DNA of 64,000 nucleotides from Lytechinus pictus (Eukaryota > Echinodermata > Echinoidea > Temnopleuroida > Toxopneustidae): positions 10,102,001 through 10,166,000 of the forward strand of contig NC_087249.1 in NCBI RefSeq assembly GCF_037042905.1, read 5' to 3'. This document shows, piece after piece, positions 26,601 to 34,775 of this stretch. The translations under genes and the position numbers were made by a program. Positions within the stretch are counted from its first letter, which is position 1. Each line of letters opens with the position of its first letter. Under the pieces are notes generated by a model that worked only from the letters and a program-made list of their open reading frames with translations, did not search any database and was not told the origin of the DNA.

Positions 26601-27504
26601 TTGTCAGTGACAATTATACCGGATTCCCATTATTCATATCACCATCATCATTCGCAGTACTCTCATGAGCTACTACCAGTGGTTGAACCTTCATCACTCA
26701 CACATGCATGCGACTGTTAGATATACTAACCTCGCACAATTGATTTGACTATGGATTTTGACATTTTCATTCATCCGCAAAAGCCCATGAAAGATTTGCA
26801 TGTGTCGCGTGCATCATGTGCATTTGATATTCCTTCGCACGCGAGAAGTGGGACCCATGACTCATGAGTGAACCTTCATATGACATAGTTTTTTTTATTG
26901 TTTTTTTTTAAATCTTTTTACTTTTTAATCAAAGACTAATTAAAACAGTTGTACTACAGATCTAATTACAAATTTGTATATTTTAGAACAGAAGTGGAGT
27001 AACTAAGGTCTATGAATATGATCAGTTTTGTTGTTGACAGACTAAGTAATCATCATCATGTTATTTAAGGGCTCTGCAATGCAGCCTATATCTCAAATTT
27101 TGAATGACGGAATATATAATTTATATATTCCGCCATTCAAAATTCGAGATAAAGGCTGCATTGCAGAGCCCTTTAAATAATATGATGAAGATTATAGATG
27201 ATGATGATGATGATGATTACTTAGTCTGTCAACAACAAAACTTATCATATTCATAGACCTTAGTTACTCCACTTCTGTTCTAAGACTAAGAGTAAGACTA
27301 CCGGTACTCGGTAGTACTATAGTATAGTATATTACAAGAAGTAAGAGTCTTTAGAAATGATTTTAAAAATTAGTTGAAAGAGCATCGAGATCGAGCATTC
27401 ATTACTCACTGACAGTCATTCTGGGCTTTCTTGCTAAGAGTATTGATGCTTCCTGTAACAAGCATTCCTACAGCTAGTAGAATCTGGTAGCACGACAGTC
27501 CCAT
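11388..27504 (-). CDS. SLC35F6: SLC35F6-like multi-pass membrane transporter, 12 exons, 427 aa
   Basis: The exons join in this order: 27410-27504, 24797-24897, 24288-24355, 23628-23686, 22925-23066, 18602-18661, 16935-17010, 16083-16177, 15120-15164, 13586-13769, 12513-12638, 11388-11620. All introns are GT-AG and the phases agree, giving 1284 nt (427 codons plus stop). The product follows vertebrate SLC35F6 (C2orf18, about 371 aa) from end to end. Shared landmarks are an N-terminal LVTGSINTLS in TM1, CDLLGTT (120-126), QMLRGSIIIFTG (141-152), a QMIIEE stretch in exon 8, VGMEGIFGF (exon 9) and LLIGTALYNNL (exon 12). The family belongs to the drug/metabolite transporter (EamA-type) superfamily, with about ten membrane segments, and is reported in lysosomal and mitochondrial membranes; its substrate is not settled. 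The C-tail is longer than in human and acidic, ending in an EHSPLI motif (416-421) of the lysosomal dileucine type. The start ATG at 27504 matches the family N-terminus. Confidence 0.93.
12513..12638 (-). CDS. SLC35F6: SLC35F6-like exon 11
   Basis: Residues 310-350 plus split codons at both ends. VHRTLIDACRTIVVWIVGL matches the family segment TRMVLDSLRTVVIWALSL. Donor GTAAGT, acceptor AACACAG. Confidence 0.92.
13586..13769 (-). CDS. SLC35F6: SLC35F6-like exon 10
   Basis: Residues 248-308. Begins IVLPILYFIP (end of a helix) and continues with an acidic luminal loop around YEDSIDAMLQIGN. The next helix ends at YNYFGLSVTKSLT, matching the FNFAGISVTKELS segment of the vertebrate protein. Donor GTAATG, acceptor TTTGCAG. 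Confidence 0.93.
14050..14580 (-). pseudogene. LINE reverse-transcriptase C-terminal fragment (minus strand)
   Basis: On the minus strand, with frameshifts, it reads ARVESILLYG, then ETWTIKKS, RLLMRVQNIRWRDH, RRSMRLAGHCFRSE-like residues, and finally LPTLMSDREAWRTIV before a stop near 14123. These are the usual C-terminal landmarks of many animal non-LTR retrotransposon ORF2 proteins (ESVLLYG-ETWTLT, RRLRFAGHC, DREEWR). The copy is 5'-truncated and disabled, and lies in intron 9 of the SLC35F6-like gene. The clade cannot be fixed by eye. Confidence 0.85.
14691..14952. mobile_element. MITE with GGCCCGGTCCCACTG ends
   Basis: Terminal inverted repeats AGGCCCGGTCCCACTG at 14691 and CAGTGGGACCGGGCCT at 14952. 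The inside is rich in CGGATG/CATCCG words arranged as further inverted repeats. No coding capacity. Located in intron 9. Confidence 0.8.
14988..15085. mobile_element. 98-bp inverted-repeat element
   Basis: Ends GTCACACCAA (14988) and TTGGTGTGAC (15085) are perfect inverted repeats. Inner ACCGACGATA and GGTCGGTC words continue the symmetry. It lies 35 bp from exon 9 of the SLC35F6-like gene, inside intron 9. Confidence 0.6.
15120..15164 (-). CDS. SLC35F6: SLC35F6-like exon 9 (45 nt)
   Basis: Residues 233-247, VVGMEGIFGFFILGL, matching AVGTEGLFGFVILSL of the vertebrate protein. Phase 0 on both sides. Donor GTAAGT, acceptor TTTCCAG. Too short to appear as a standalone ORF; supported by homology and phase. 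Confidence 0.92.
15424..15626. mobile_element. MITE-like inverted-repeat element
   Basis: Left end TTAGCCTGCAAGCACAGACTC and right end GGGTCTGTGCGTGCAGACTAA are imperfect inverted repeats about 200 bp apart. No coding capacity. In intron 8. Confidence 0.6.
16083..16177 (-). CDS. SLC35F6: SLC35F6-like exon 8
   Basis: Residues 202-232. ILLILGGQVMNAVQMIIEE corresponds to LLIIMAQIIVAIQMVLEE in the vertebrate protein, followed by a basic KKRAYPPLQ loop. Donor GTATGA, acceptor TTCCAG. Confidence 0.93.
16262..16530 (-). mobile_element. tRNA-derived SINE, copy 1 (minus strand)
   Basis: Minus-strand reading begins with a tRNA-like head. An A-box-like TGATCTAGTGG lies at 16515-16505 and a B box GGTTCGAATCC at 16471-16461. 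A body shared with the copies at 21858, 36300 and 41535 follows (CTGCACTCGACCCAGGTGAGG-type words and TAGCTTAGCCGGGG). The tail runs into TTAATTATG. It is a SINE, not a tRNA gene, because the head continues into SINE body. Confidence 0.85.
16935..17010 (-). CDS. SLC35F6: SLC35F6-like exon 7
   Basis: Residues 176-200 plus one base of codon 201. FGLVLVGMSTIF matches AGLVVVGLADLL, followed by an acidic loop EEGTSEVGQTVLG. Donor GTAAGT, acceptor ATTTAG. Confidence 0.92.
17216..17596. mobile_element. Possible small hAT-like element
   Basis: Left TAGTGCTGGGCCATAT and right ATATCGGCCAGCACTG form imperfect inverted ends. The 8 bp outside (TTACCAAT and TTACCTGG) agree in only the first five positions, so a target duplication is suggested but not proven. 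Confidence 0.45.
18160..18354 (+). mobile_element. Candidate LTR (182 bp) with adjacent polypurine tract
   Basis: AAGGGGGAGG at 18161-18170 resembles a polypurine tract. It is followed by a segment that begins TGTCAT (18173) and ends ATGACA (18354), the inverted TG...CA ends of an LTR. AATAAAAGG near 18220 could be its poly(A) signal. Only one LTR is seen, so this would be a 3' LTR remnant or solo LTR, possibly Gypsy-like. It lies in intron 6. No gag/pol frame was recognised upstream. Confidence 0.45.
18602..18661 (-). CDS. SLC35F6: SLC35F6-like exon 6 (60 nt)
   Basis: Residues 156-175, KIFLKRQLKWFHWTGMSVTV, matching the AFLGRRLVLSQWLGILATI region of the vertebrate protein. Phase 0 on both sides. 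Donor GTGAGT, acceptor CTTTCAG. Confidence 0.92.
18986..20552. mobile_element. Non-autonomous hAT element with perfect 8-bp target duplication
   Basis: GCTTAGAT lies at both 18986-18993 and 20545-20552. Between them the element (18994-20544, 1551 bp) starts CAGGGATTCTCAA and ends TTGAGAATGGCTG, the imperfect CAG-type inverted ends of hAT transposons. No transposase frame is seen. Inside, a segment of about 120 bp (from 19541 and again from 19676) is directly duplicated, and 19846-19870 carries a CTCGCTGCGCTCGCTCGC word. Located in intron 5 of the SLC35F6-like gene. Confidence 0.88.
20637..21426. mobile_element. Interspersed repeat with internal tandem units carrying DR1 motifs, copy 1
   Basis: Ends GTCTCACCTGCAT and ATGCAGGTGAGAC are inverted. 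The interior is 160-190-bp tandem units, each containing TGACCTTTGACCTTG followed by TCATGTGA. Perfect TGACCTTTGACCT words occur at 20850, 21013 and 21205. The GC-rich right end contains CGCCGCCGTCGCCGTCGG. A second, longer copy is at 46857-47822 in the same orientation, and an old fragment lies at 36866. No coding capacity. Confidence 0.85.
21858..22078 (-). mobile_element. tRNA-derived SINE, copy 2 (minus strand)
   Basis: Same family as 16262-16530: GGTTCGATTCC B-box variant around 22020-22010 and A-box region CGTGGTCTAGTGG near 22065-22053 on the minus strand. The body CTCACCTGGGTTGAGTGCAG is shared with the other copies. Located in intron 5. Confidence 0.8.
22372..22769. mobile_element. 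MITE with long GGGC...GCCC inverted ends
   Basis: GGGCGGTGCTGCACCAGCCC at the left and GGGCTGGTGCAGACGGCCC at the right are inverted repeats. The interior contains more palindromic pairs (AATCTCAAGATT, GCGCGCTAATTT). An outer pair, TGATTGATCCGAT near 22217 and ATCGGATCAATCA near 22800, surrounds it and may mark an older host element. Intron 5, about 155 bp from exon 5. Confidence 0.75.
22925..23066 (-). CDS. SLC35F6: SLC35F6-like exon 5
   Basis: Residues 109-155 after a split arginine codon. Contains the family signatures CDLLGTT and QMLRGSIIIFTG, nearly identical to vertebrate CDMTGTS and QMLRGAVIIFTG. Donor GTAAGT, acceptor TATGCAG. Confidence 0.95.
23628..23686 (-). CDS. SLC35F6: SLC35F6-like exon 4 (59 nt)
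   Basis: Residues 89-107 and two bases of codon 108, a hydrophilic loop. The frame is fixed by phase between exons 3 and 5. Donor GTAGGT, acceptor TTTTCAG. Little family similarity is expected in this loop. Confidence 0.85.
24288..24355 (-). CDS. SLC35F6: SLC35F6-like exon 3 (68 nt)
   Basis: Residues 67-88, ESLCLLGLLIARRHEREAFR, corresponding to the second helix and following basic loop (EFSCLAAFYLLRCR in vertebrates). Donor GTACAG, acceptor TCCCCAG. Confidence 0.88.
24797..24897 (-). CDS. SLC35F6: SLC35F6-like exon 2
   Basis: Residues 33-65. HEFDHPWFQTIIMFMG matches EHSFQHPFLQAVGMFLG of the vertebrate protein. Donor GTGAAT, acceptor TTGTGTAG; frame phase agrees on both sides. Confidence 0.9.
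25745..26400 (-). pseudogene. 5'-truncated CR1/L2-like LINE, end of reverse-transcriptase ORF (minus strand)
   Basis: 26260-26072 on the minus strand is an uninterrupted 62-codon frame plus stop. It contains HNYDTRRKSDYRV, then GPVFWDSLPENVKSSLSLNV and FKYKLKTFLL, the classic C-terminal landmarks of CR1/L2-type ORF2 proteins (GP.IWNSLP...SL..FK..LK..LL). A frameshifted continuation upstream reads LPVYKLYSYNLGIFMYLYY. The 3' region contains A/T runs and ends in a TGAT repeat (about 25750-25765), the expected LINE tail. Located in intron 1 of the SLC35F6-like gene. Confidence 0.88.
26984..27282. repeat. Near-perfect 300-bp palindrome close to exon 1
   Basis: The arms (about 26984-27119 and 27120-27282) are inverted copies meeting at AATATATAATTTATATATT with no spacer. 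The main difference is a longer GAT run in the right arm (near 27198-27220). It could be a palindromic MITE or a local inverted duplication; no target duplication was identified. It lies 128 bp from the donor of SLC35F6-like exon 1. Confidence 0.9.
27410..27504 (-). CDS. SLC35F6: SLC35F6-like exon 1 (start codon)
   Basis: Residues 1-31 and two bases of codon 32. MGLSCYQILLAVGMLVTGSI aligns with the vertebrate N-terminus (MAWTKYQLFLAGLMLVTGSI) without gaps, which fixes the start. TM1 spans about residues 6-22. Donor GTGAGT. Confidence 0.95.
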
Positions 27505-27720
27505 CTTAGATCTCGACTTCCTCTACCAGCCGACATTGACAGTACACCTACAGCTGAGCTTAATTTCGCTAGCGACACGCCACAAAAGTCATCGGGACAG
27601 TTCCCGGCAGCAGCGATCCGAGCGCTCGCTATTGTAACCCGAGCGCGAATCGTCCAAGAAATCTCGCAGTCACATGATCATGAGATCTCTGATCACATGA
27701 CAATGATGAGTACAGTCCAT
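27505..27720 (-). promoter_or_regulatory. Probable promoter of the SLC35F6-like gene
   Basis: This is the only locally GC- and CpG-richer stretch near the start (for example CGATCCGAGCGCTCGC and CCGAGCGCGAATCG). No TATA box is evident. On the minus strand two TCATGTGA words (27677-27670 and 27700-27693) resemble the M-box bound by MITF/TFE factors. Transcription start and factor binding are inferred, not visible. Confidence 0.45.
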
Positions 27721-28141
27721 TGTTTAACTGATCACGCCCCGCCCGTTTCTAGTTGAGTTAACCCGATAGAGATATATATCTCTATGGTTGCCCCACCCCC
27801 TTTTATGAAGAAGGTAAACAAAAAACGCAAAACAAAATCGACAAATGAATGGAAAAGTTGAAGATGAATTGGTAAAATAGATAAATATAGAAAAAAAGAA
27901 GGAAGAACAAAAAAGAGAAAGGCAAAGAAAGAAGGAAGTAAAAAGAAAGTCAAACAAGTCTGTTTTTACCAATCTTCATACAATGAGTTTTATGAATTTT
28001 GTTATCATGGTAGTAAAGAGTTCAAGCTTCGAAGTTTTTATATGCATAAAATGATAAAGAAAATAACATGATTAATACGTAGTTTCTACTATCCCGATTC
28101 GCGCTGATTGAAACCATTTTCTAAATCATGAAGTAATTATA
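27721..28141. other. Intergenic, no gene seen
   Basis: Purine-rich on the plus strand between about 27830 and 27960 (AGAAAGGCAAAGAAAG-type words). Open frames on the opposite strand here are low-complexity. Nothing else is recognised. Confidence 0.4.
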
Positions 28142-28142
28142 G

Positions 28143-28269
28143 TGATCTTATCAGATCTTGAGGTCAATTGTGACAATGGCGATTGTAAAAGAAATTTTGG
28201 ACAGCTAAAAAATCTTCATGATCACTTACGAAAGGCCAATCGTAACAGATCGAACAGTGGAAATCGGGT
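28143..28269 (+). CDS. Possible isolated exon or relic with a C2H2-like finger
   Basis: After an ATTATAG acceptor-like site, a frame reads CDNGDCKRNFGQLKNLHDH, matching C-x4-C-x3-F-x5-L-x2-H of a classical zinc finger. The second histidine is not at the normal distance. A GTATGT donor-like site follows at 28270. No companion exon was found on the plus strand, and there is no ATG. It may be a lone exon of an unseen gene, a transposon relic or chance. It lies about 640 bp upstream of, and divergent from, the SLC35F6-like start. Confidence 0.2.
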
Positions 28270-30000
28270 ATGTATGCATTCTTTCAAAAAATTAAATAAG
28301 CAAAACATATTTTGCTCATGCTTTTTCTATCTTCAAAAATCTGAATTATTAAGTAACCGTACTGAAAATTTTTGTCAATCAAGAGCTTAGGATAAATAAA
28401 ATTTTATACTTTCATCTTTTAAATGATTTAGAAAACCCCAACTGAACCTAAAAAACATCAATGTCTATGTCCCCTCCCATTTATCTACCCCCTCCCCCTT
28501 TCTTTACTTTCTCCCTCTCCTTTCTTCCCCTCTCACTTTATCTTTCTCTCCTCACATCTCACCAGGCCTCTTCCCTCTCTCTGTATCCCCAAAGTAAAAA
28601 TGACAGTAAATTAAAGTATCTTTTTAAAACTGAAGCATGACAAAATTTAATCAAATTATCACAAAAGCATCAAAATATTGCACACTGACAAATGAACAGT
28701 AATAGTTAGTTAAAGAGCACACAACAAATGATAGCACAGTCGATTGTGTTCAGTACATGGTAACCCACCCCCCCCCCCCCTAAAAAAGAAAAAGAAAGGG
28801 GAACCCCATTACTTGGTAGATAAAGAACATTACCCCCCTTTCCTTAATTATTATGACAATATTCAAACAAACATCTTACCAACAGACATTAGTCAAAGTG
28901 TATGTTCAATCTGACTTAAATAAACCTGAACGTAATACAGGTACTACCAATTTCATTAATTGGTGAATACCAATATAATAAGAACCAATATGAATGGGGA
29001 ATTTCAAGACTTACATTTATTATTAAAACACACAAAATGATAAAACGTGATTTTCAGCGTATGATTTAGGAGCATTTAACCTGTTTGCACCAATAATCCT
29101 TTTTCACATACTTGAGTAGCTACCCAAATTCAAAGGCATTTTGTTGGGCTACATGTAAAGGAAACCTAAAAAATATAATATTTTGGTTGCGGCACAATAT
29201 TAGCACTACAATCCACTGAAAATTAGACATCGCTATTTCTTGTTTCAAACCGTCTATATTATTGGCCGGATTTACTTGAAACAATAATCATTCAGTTTCT
29301 GCTACAATGCCAATTGAATTATCGGAAGGGTTGGGTTGCTGTATGAAGTTAAATTGTCTTTAACATTCTTGTGAAATTGAACTTTTTCAATAAAAAATAA
29401 ATAAATGAAATACATTACAACAATCTTTAATAAAACAAAACATTATACCTCACACACACTTTACGTCTAAACTCACAAAAATTATACCAAATATATCAAC
29501 TATAGCTTTGTAAACTGCATATGTCACATCTATAATCTCTAACAGTCACATTTTATATATTTTTTTTCCAATGAGTTCAAATGTTAATATGAAACAGACA
29601 TTTATCTTCCAAAGAAGTCCACCTTGATATACATATACAATTTTATTTAAAGCAGAAAAGTGAGAGAATCATTCATCAATAAGGCAAAAATCCATGAAAT
29701 TAAACAAAAAGGTTATGAATTCTTGATGTTTAATTTTGTGGTGTAAAATGCGAGCAGCTCCCCCATTAGTTATTTGATATAATCTATAAAGTGACACTTT
29801 TTAATGGTTCATGATGAGATGTTAACTGATTTCATATGATCCATGATATAATAGGAGAATAACTTCCATGTGATGTCACACACGTTAATTTGATATTTAA
29901 AAAAACCTTTTACTCTGTTTAATATTCTTCAATTTTCATCAAACCATTGGTAATGTGCTCCTACCATGTTTTTCTGCTTTTGAGAAAAAACAAACATGAC
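28270..30000. other. Intergenic, no gene seen
   Basis: AT-rich sequence with a pyrimidine-rich patch (about 28470-28580) and a C run near 28770. No coding signal. Confidence 0.4.
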
Positions 30001-30072
30001 ATCAAGGTTGACTTCTTATATTGTTCTACCCAAGACACTATAGTAACATCAATAGACAAATTTAAATTCAAC

Positions 30073-30612
30073 TTAAAGGAGAATGAAACTCTTGGAGCAA
30101 GTTAGCTTTTGTGAAAGCAGAAAAATCAAAGAATAAGATCAACAAAAGTTTGAGTAAAATAGGACTAGCAATAGAAGAGTTATGAGCATTTGAATGTCGA
30201 GATCACTAATGCTGAACAACTCTCCCCTTTTGGACACTGAAAATATACCCCAAAACATCTCTTTTTGCTCATTCTAATCATATGACAAACGATTCAATGA
30301 TATAATGTTGTGAAACCTCTGTACTTGTCCTCTCATAAAGAGAACACCTCACCTTGTGATAGACTCTGTATAAAGTGAGAATATAAGTGAAATAAGTACT
30401 AAAGTAATGAGGGAGTTGTACGTGTGTGACATCACAGATCTTGGATGCATTGCCAATGGGAGGATCTACATGGCATTAGTGATCGCGACATTCAAATGCT
30501 CATAACTTTCTTATTATTCATTCAATCTTCCTCAAACTTTCAACAATATGTTTCTTTGATTTTTCTCTTTGATTTGGATTCAGCTGGTTTCAAGGGTTTC
30601 ATTCTACTTTAA
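30073..30612. mobile_element. TTAA-flanked MITE, family B, copy 2
   Basis: TTAA at 30073-30076 and 30609-30612, ends AAAGGAGAATGAAAC and an inverted GGTTTCATTCTACT. Same arms as 10054-10648. It is inserted in the first copy of the local duplication; the second copy lacks it. Confidence 0.88.
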
Positions 30613-30651
30613 TGTGTCAAGAAACATACCAATGGCTAAAATTCCACTGTA

Positions 30652-31470
30652 CAGTGCGTCCCAGAAAAAACGAAACCGAGATTAAGCGATGATTTATCAT
30701 AGCTTAATCACAAATAGAATAGTCAAATGACCTACCAATGTAAAGCTTAGAATCTCCCCTTTCATCTGATATTACGTAGATTATTCCCCATTCACGCATG
30801 AGTGAGCAAAAACAATTTGAAGAAAGGATACCAAAAACTCATTTGGCGGGGGGTATCTGAATTTCAAAAGAAAATCACATGCCTAACCAGTTCAATATCT
30901 GCTCTTTTATTTGATACCTTAATCACAAAAAATGGTCAAGAAGTAAAAAAGTTATGTTCCCTCGAAACAATGCTTGTATTTCCATAATTTCAATAAATAA
31001 ACGTGTTTTCACCGGTTTCCCACAGAAGCTATCGCATGGTTAAAAAAAAACTTAATGCATGGCTGATCGTCAACAAAACGGAGTGTCAAGTGAGTTTGAA
31101 CGCTAGCCTAACGCTAATTTAATGAAATTATTGAAATTCAAGCCTTACATGTATTTCAAATAACCAGAACTTTGTTATTTCTTGACCATTTTCTGTAATT
31201 GAGATATCAAATTAAAGAGCAGATATTGAACTTTTTTAAAATGTGGTTTTCTTTTTGAAACCCAGATACAGCCCACCAAATGACTTTTTGGTATCCCCTT
31301 TTCATATTGTTTTTGCTCACTCATGCGTGAATGAGAACTAATCCAAGTAATTTCAGATGAAAGAGGAGATTCTAAGCTTTACAATGGTAGGTCATTTGTC
31401 TATTGTATTTGTGATTAAGTTATGATATATCATCGATAAATCTCGGTTTCGTTTTTTGTGGGACGCACTG
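30652..31470. mobile_element. 819-bp TA-flanked inverted-repeat transposon (CAGTGCGTCCCA ends)
   Basis: Starts CAGTGCGTCCCAGAAAAAAC and ends as the reverse complement (TTTTTTGTGGGACGCACTG). TA lies directly outside both ends (30650-30651, 31471-31472). Inverted similarity continues inward for roughly 270 bp on each side, with CACTCATGCGTGAAT and CCTACCATTGTAAAGCTTAG words mirrored. TA target duplication and end type suggest a Tc1/mariner-class non-autonomous element. No transposase frame. Confidence 0.85.
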
Positions 31471-31736
31471 TATAGTGTATTCTACCCCTAGTTTGTATAC
31501 ATGAAGATTTTGTGCAAAATAGACATTAATAACAAGTCATGCATCAAGGTTGACTTCTTGTAATGCTCTACCCAAGACACTATAAAGTAACATCAATAGA
31601 TAAATTCAAATTCATCTTTATGTGTTGAGAAACATACCAATGGCTAAAAATTCCATTGTATAGTATTGTATAGTGTAATATACCCCTAGTTTGTATACAT
31701 GAAGATTTTGTGCAAAATAGACATTAATAACAAGTC

Positions 31737-33345
31737 AAGGTGATCACAAACACTGTCTCGTATAGTCAATAAATCACATTTAAAAGGCACAATTGAAAGC
31801 ATCAATAATACTACATGTATGATAGAGCATCAACATTAAAAGCAAAAAAATGAAATATTGTTGAATGATAATTGAAAAATAACTTTTGTCCGGATATTAT
31901 GTACATGTAAACTACATTCAATGAGCACAAAGAATGTGAAATTTGCATGAGACCTTATAAAAATAGTACATATACCATATTGTCATTCATGAGAATAATT
32001 AAAATGAAGACAAATCAAGTGTTATTTTCAACAAAATATGAGTACTTATGTAGACAGATTATGTGCACAGAGAGACATGTACGTATACAAGTCACATCAA
32101 ACCATGTCCCTTTTGCTCTAAATTAAATGTTTGCTTCATTGGTATTTAATCTTTTTGTGAACCAGATTTGATCAAATGATACTCCCCTATTTTAGAAATT
32201 TACAACACAATCAGTATAGGTCTATATTGTAATTTTTCCGGCTAAAAAAGGGTAGTTTAATATCCAACTCATCTACTTTCCCATATTTTTTAAGCCTCAT
32301 ATTTAAGTAAATACATGTAATAAAGTTGATTATCCCATTTTGTTCACACCACTTCAGTCATCAATTTTGTAATATGACAATCTTTAAAAAAAAAAAAAAA
32401 TTCCACAGAAGATAAAAAAAAAAAAAAAAAAAAAAAATCACTTTTTTTTCTTCTAAACAACATCAAAGAGTCAGACCAGCTGTCCCTTCTAGTTTTGTTG
32501 TTTTGCTTTCATGATAAATGGACACTATGGATCCTCATTTGACCATCACAATCGTTTTATCTAATGTCTTGATTTTTACTACATTTTAAACTTTTGTTTT
32601 TAGAATGGAAAATGCAGTTCCAATACAAGTGCATAAATAAAGAATTAAGTACGCCAATATTAGAGTAATTTGTGTGATACTACGTAAATAGAATACTTTA
32701 ATTACATGTACACATAACAATCAAAATAGTTCTTTTTTAAACAGTACTGCTTGAATTATAATAAAACTGCAGTGCAATTTTTTTGTGTCACATCAAGTTA
32801 ACATATAAATAAAAATACAATAAGCTGTTTATCTCTAGAGTAATCTAATTGGAATGTAGATAAAATAAAATTCACTACTCTTTAATATTTACACTGGCAT
32901 ACTTTAAACACAACAGTATTTCACAAACTCTACACACTGACCCTTTATACAAGAATACATATGAATTTGCATATCAAGTTGTTCAATACTCTCCAAGAAA
33001 GAAAGTTATAAAACCATTCACCATAATTAAGTAGATAAAAGACGAGAATATCACATAAACATGATTTTTTTTTAAATAAATAAAATGCCCATGCCTGCAT
33101 GATCACAAACTCATAGCAGCTGTGTACAGAAAGACTTAAAGCACATCAAAATCAATAAATCAATTAGCTAACGATAATGCCTCTTTTAAAATGTTGAAAG
33201 CAAATATTTTCTCAGTTAGGAAGAAGAAAAAGAGGTAGGACATAACAATAGAAAGATGAGAATACTGAGCATAATACAAGTAAGATTGTTGATATTTATT
33301 CAAGGAGAAAGGGTGAGCAGGTCCTTTAACCTTGGCTAATAATAC
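31737..33345. other. Intergenic, no gene seen
   Basis: Strongly AT-rich with A runs at 32384-32440. No exon, RNA gene or repeat family recognised. Confidence 0.4.
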
Positions 33346-34775
33346 GGTGACAAGACATTTGCTTCGGGCTTAATTTCATCGAAGATATAGGGTAAGGGTG
33401 GCAATAGGGTTTTATGTTAGGTCTTGGATAGGGTAGGGGAGACCGGGGTTAGTTGGAACATGGGGTAAGTTGAAACATTGTAATTTTCTTTAACGTCTTT
33501 AAATAAATTTCTGCAATACTGCCCTCAAGTTATTGTCATTATCAAGAGCCATCCACCATATTACAGACAACACATGTGCAACAAGCCTGGTGAAGTTAGA
33601 AACAATTTTTTGTTTTTTGACCTTCTGAGTAATTTTTTTCTCGTTCAGAAATGTTTGATTATCTCAGAGAAGTTTATAGATCAAGTTGGCCAGTTTGGGG
33701 GTATAATAGACACTTATACCAAGCTACAAAATGAGGTTATTAATATGCCATGGTGAAGTCCCTTTTTTGTGCTGTAAGCTTATAAATGTCAAATGGGCCT
33801 CCGGGGTTAGTTGGAACAAAGTTGAAGGGGCTAGTTGGAACATGTTCCAACTTACCCTAAACATCATAATCAAACATCATAATTTTTCAACCAAAAGTCT
33901 TAAATGTATGATTTACTTTTGCTGGTTCAAATAGATTCATTTTATACTATTTATGATCGCAAAAGACTCCTGACAAAGTCCATCGGAAAAAACAAAGTTC
34001 GGAAAACAAAAATACAAATAAAAAAATAATAATAATAAATACATAATAAATTATATTTTTTGAATTTTTGGTGGATATTTGTTATAAATGTAAAAATTGA
34101 TACTCTCACCAAAAATTAGCATTCTACTAGCTTAATAAATAGAGTTAAAGGCAAAAACATACCAAAAAAAGCAAATTTCAGGAAAATTTTATATGCTTAT
34201 TTGCATAATTAATTATGAAAAAAATATAAACAATTAATTTTTGTCTTATAAATTTGATGCAGAAGTACATGAAATTGCTGAGAGTACACCTAATTGCATG
34301 TAAACTCAAATGCACCCAAATATGCGGAATTCTACTACACAGTCTGCTTGTGTGAGTGGCTGTATAATAGAAAGCCTAAATTTCAATGAATCCACACTTT
34401 AATATTTTGAACTTGAATAAGATAAAGCAAATAGGCTAAAACCATGTGATATTACAGTTTTAAGTAGTTTAAGTATAATTCTTAATTGACCATGCAGTGT
34501 TCCAAATTACCCCATACCATGTTCCAACTTACCCCGATATGGGGGTAAGTTGGAACGTTTGCGATGGTCTTGTTCAAGTTGGATTTTTTTCAGTAACCAT
34601 AATGGAGTTAAAAATTTTATGGGGTACATTTGAAGCCCTGAGATATATGCTTCAAGCTGATATATCGATTGTTTCTCGAATAAAATCTATTTGGATTTTA
34701 CAAACATTTCTGTCAAAAATGTTCCAACTAACCCCGGTCTCCCCTATAGTGTTAAATACAGGGCTTAAGTTGGTC
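33346..34775. mobile_element. Old GACAATTGCTCCGG-family element, interrupted by a TA transposon
   Basis: 33346-33433 and 34747-34775 together match the reverse complement of 37300-37435 (GCTTAATTT, AATAGGGTTTTATGTTAGG, TATAGTGTTAAA). The TA-flanked transposon at 33436-34744 splits it. Confidence 0.75.
33436..34744. mobile_element. TA-flanked transposon with GGGGAGACCGGGGTTAGTTGG ends, copy 1
   Basis: The ends GGGGAGACCGGGGTTAGTTG and its inverse (CTAACCCCGGTCTCCCC) are perfect. TA lies at 33434-33435 and 34745-34746. AGTTGGAACA/TGTTCCAACT words recur inside. No transposase frame survives. It is nearly identical over most of its length to 43448-44893 but lacks about 150 bp present there at 43885-44035. 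Confidence 0.92.

Larger units (their letters stand above)
30001..31736. repeat. Tandem segmental duplication; first copy carries two MITEs
   Basis: A segment of about 190 bp is present twice. The second copy (31543-31736) is uninterrupted. The first is split into 30001-30072, 30613-30651 and 31471-31541 by two transposons. Shared words in order are ATCAAGGTTGACTTCTT, CTACCCAAGACACTATA, GAAACATACCAATGGCTAAA and CCCCTAGTTTGTATACATG. Confidence 0.92.
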
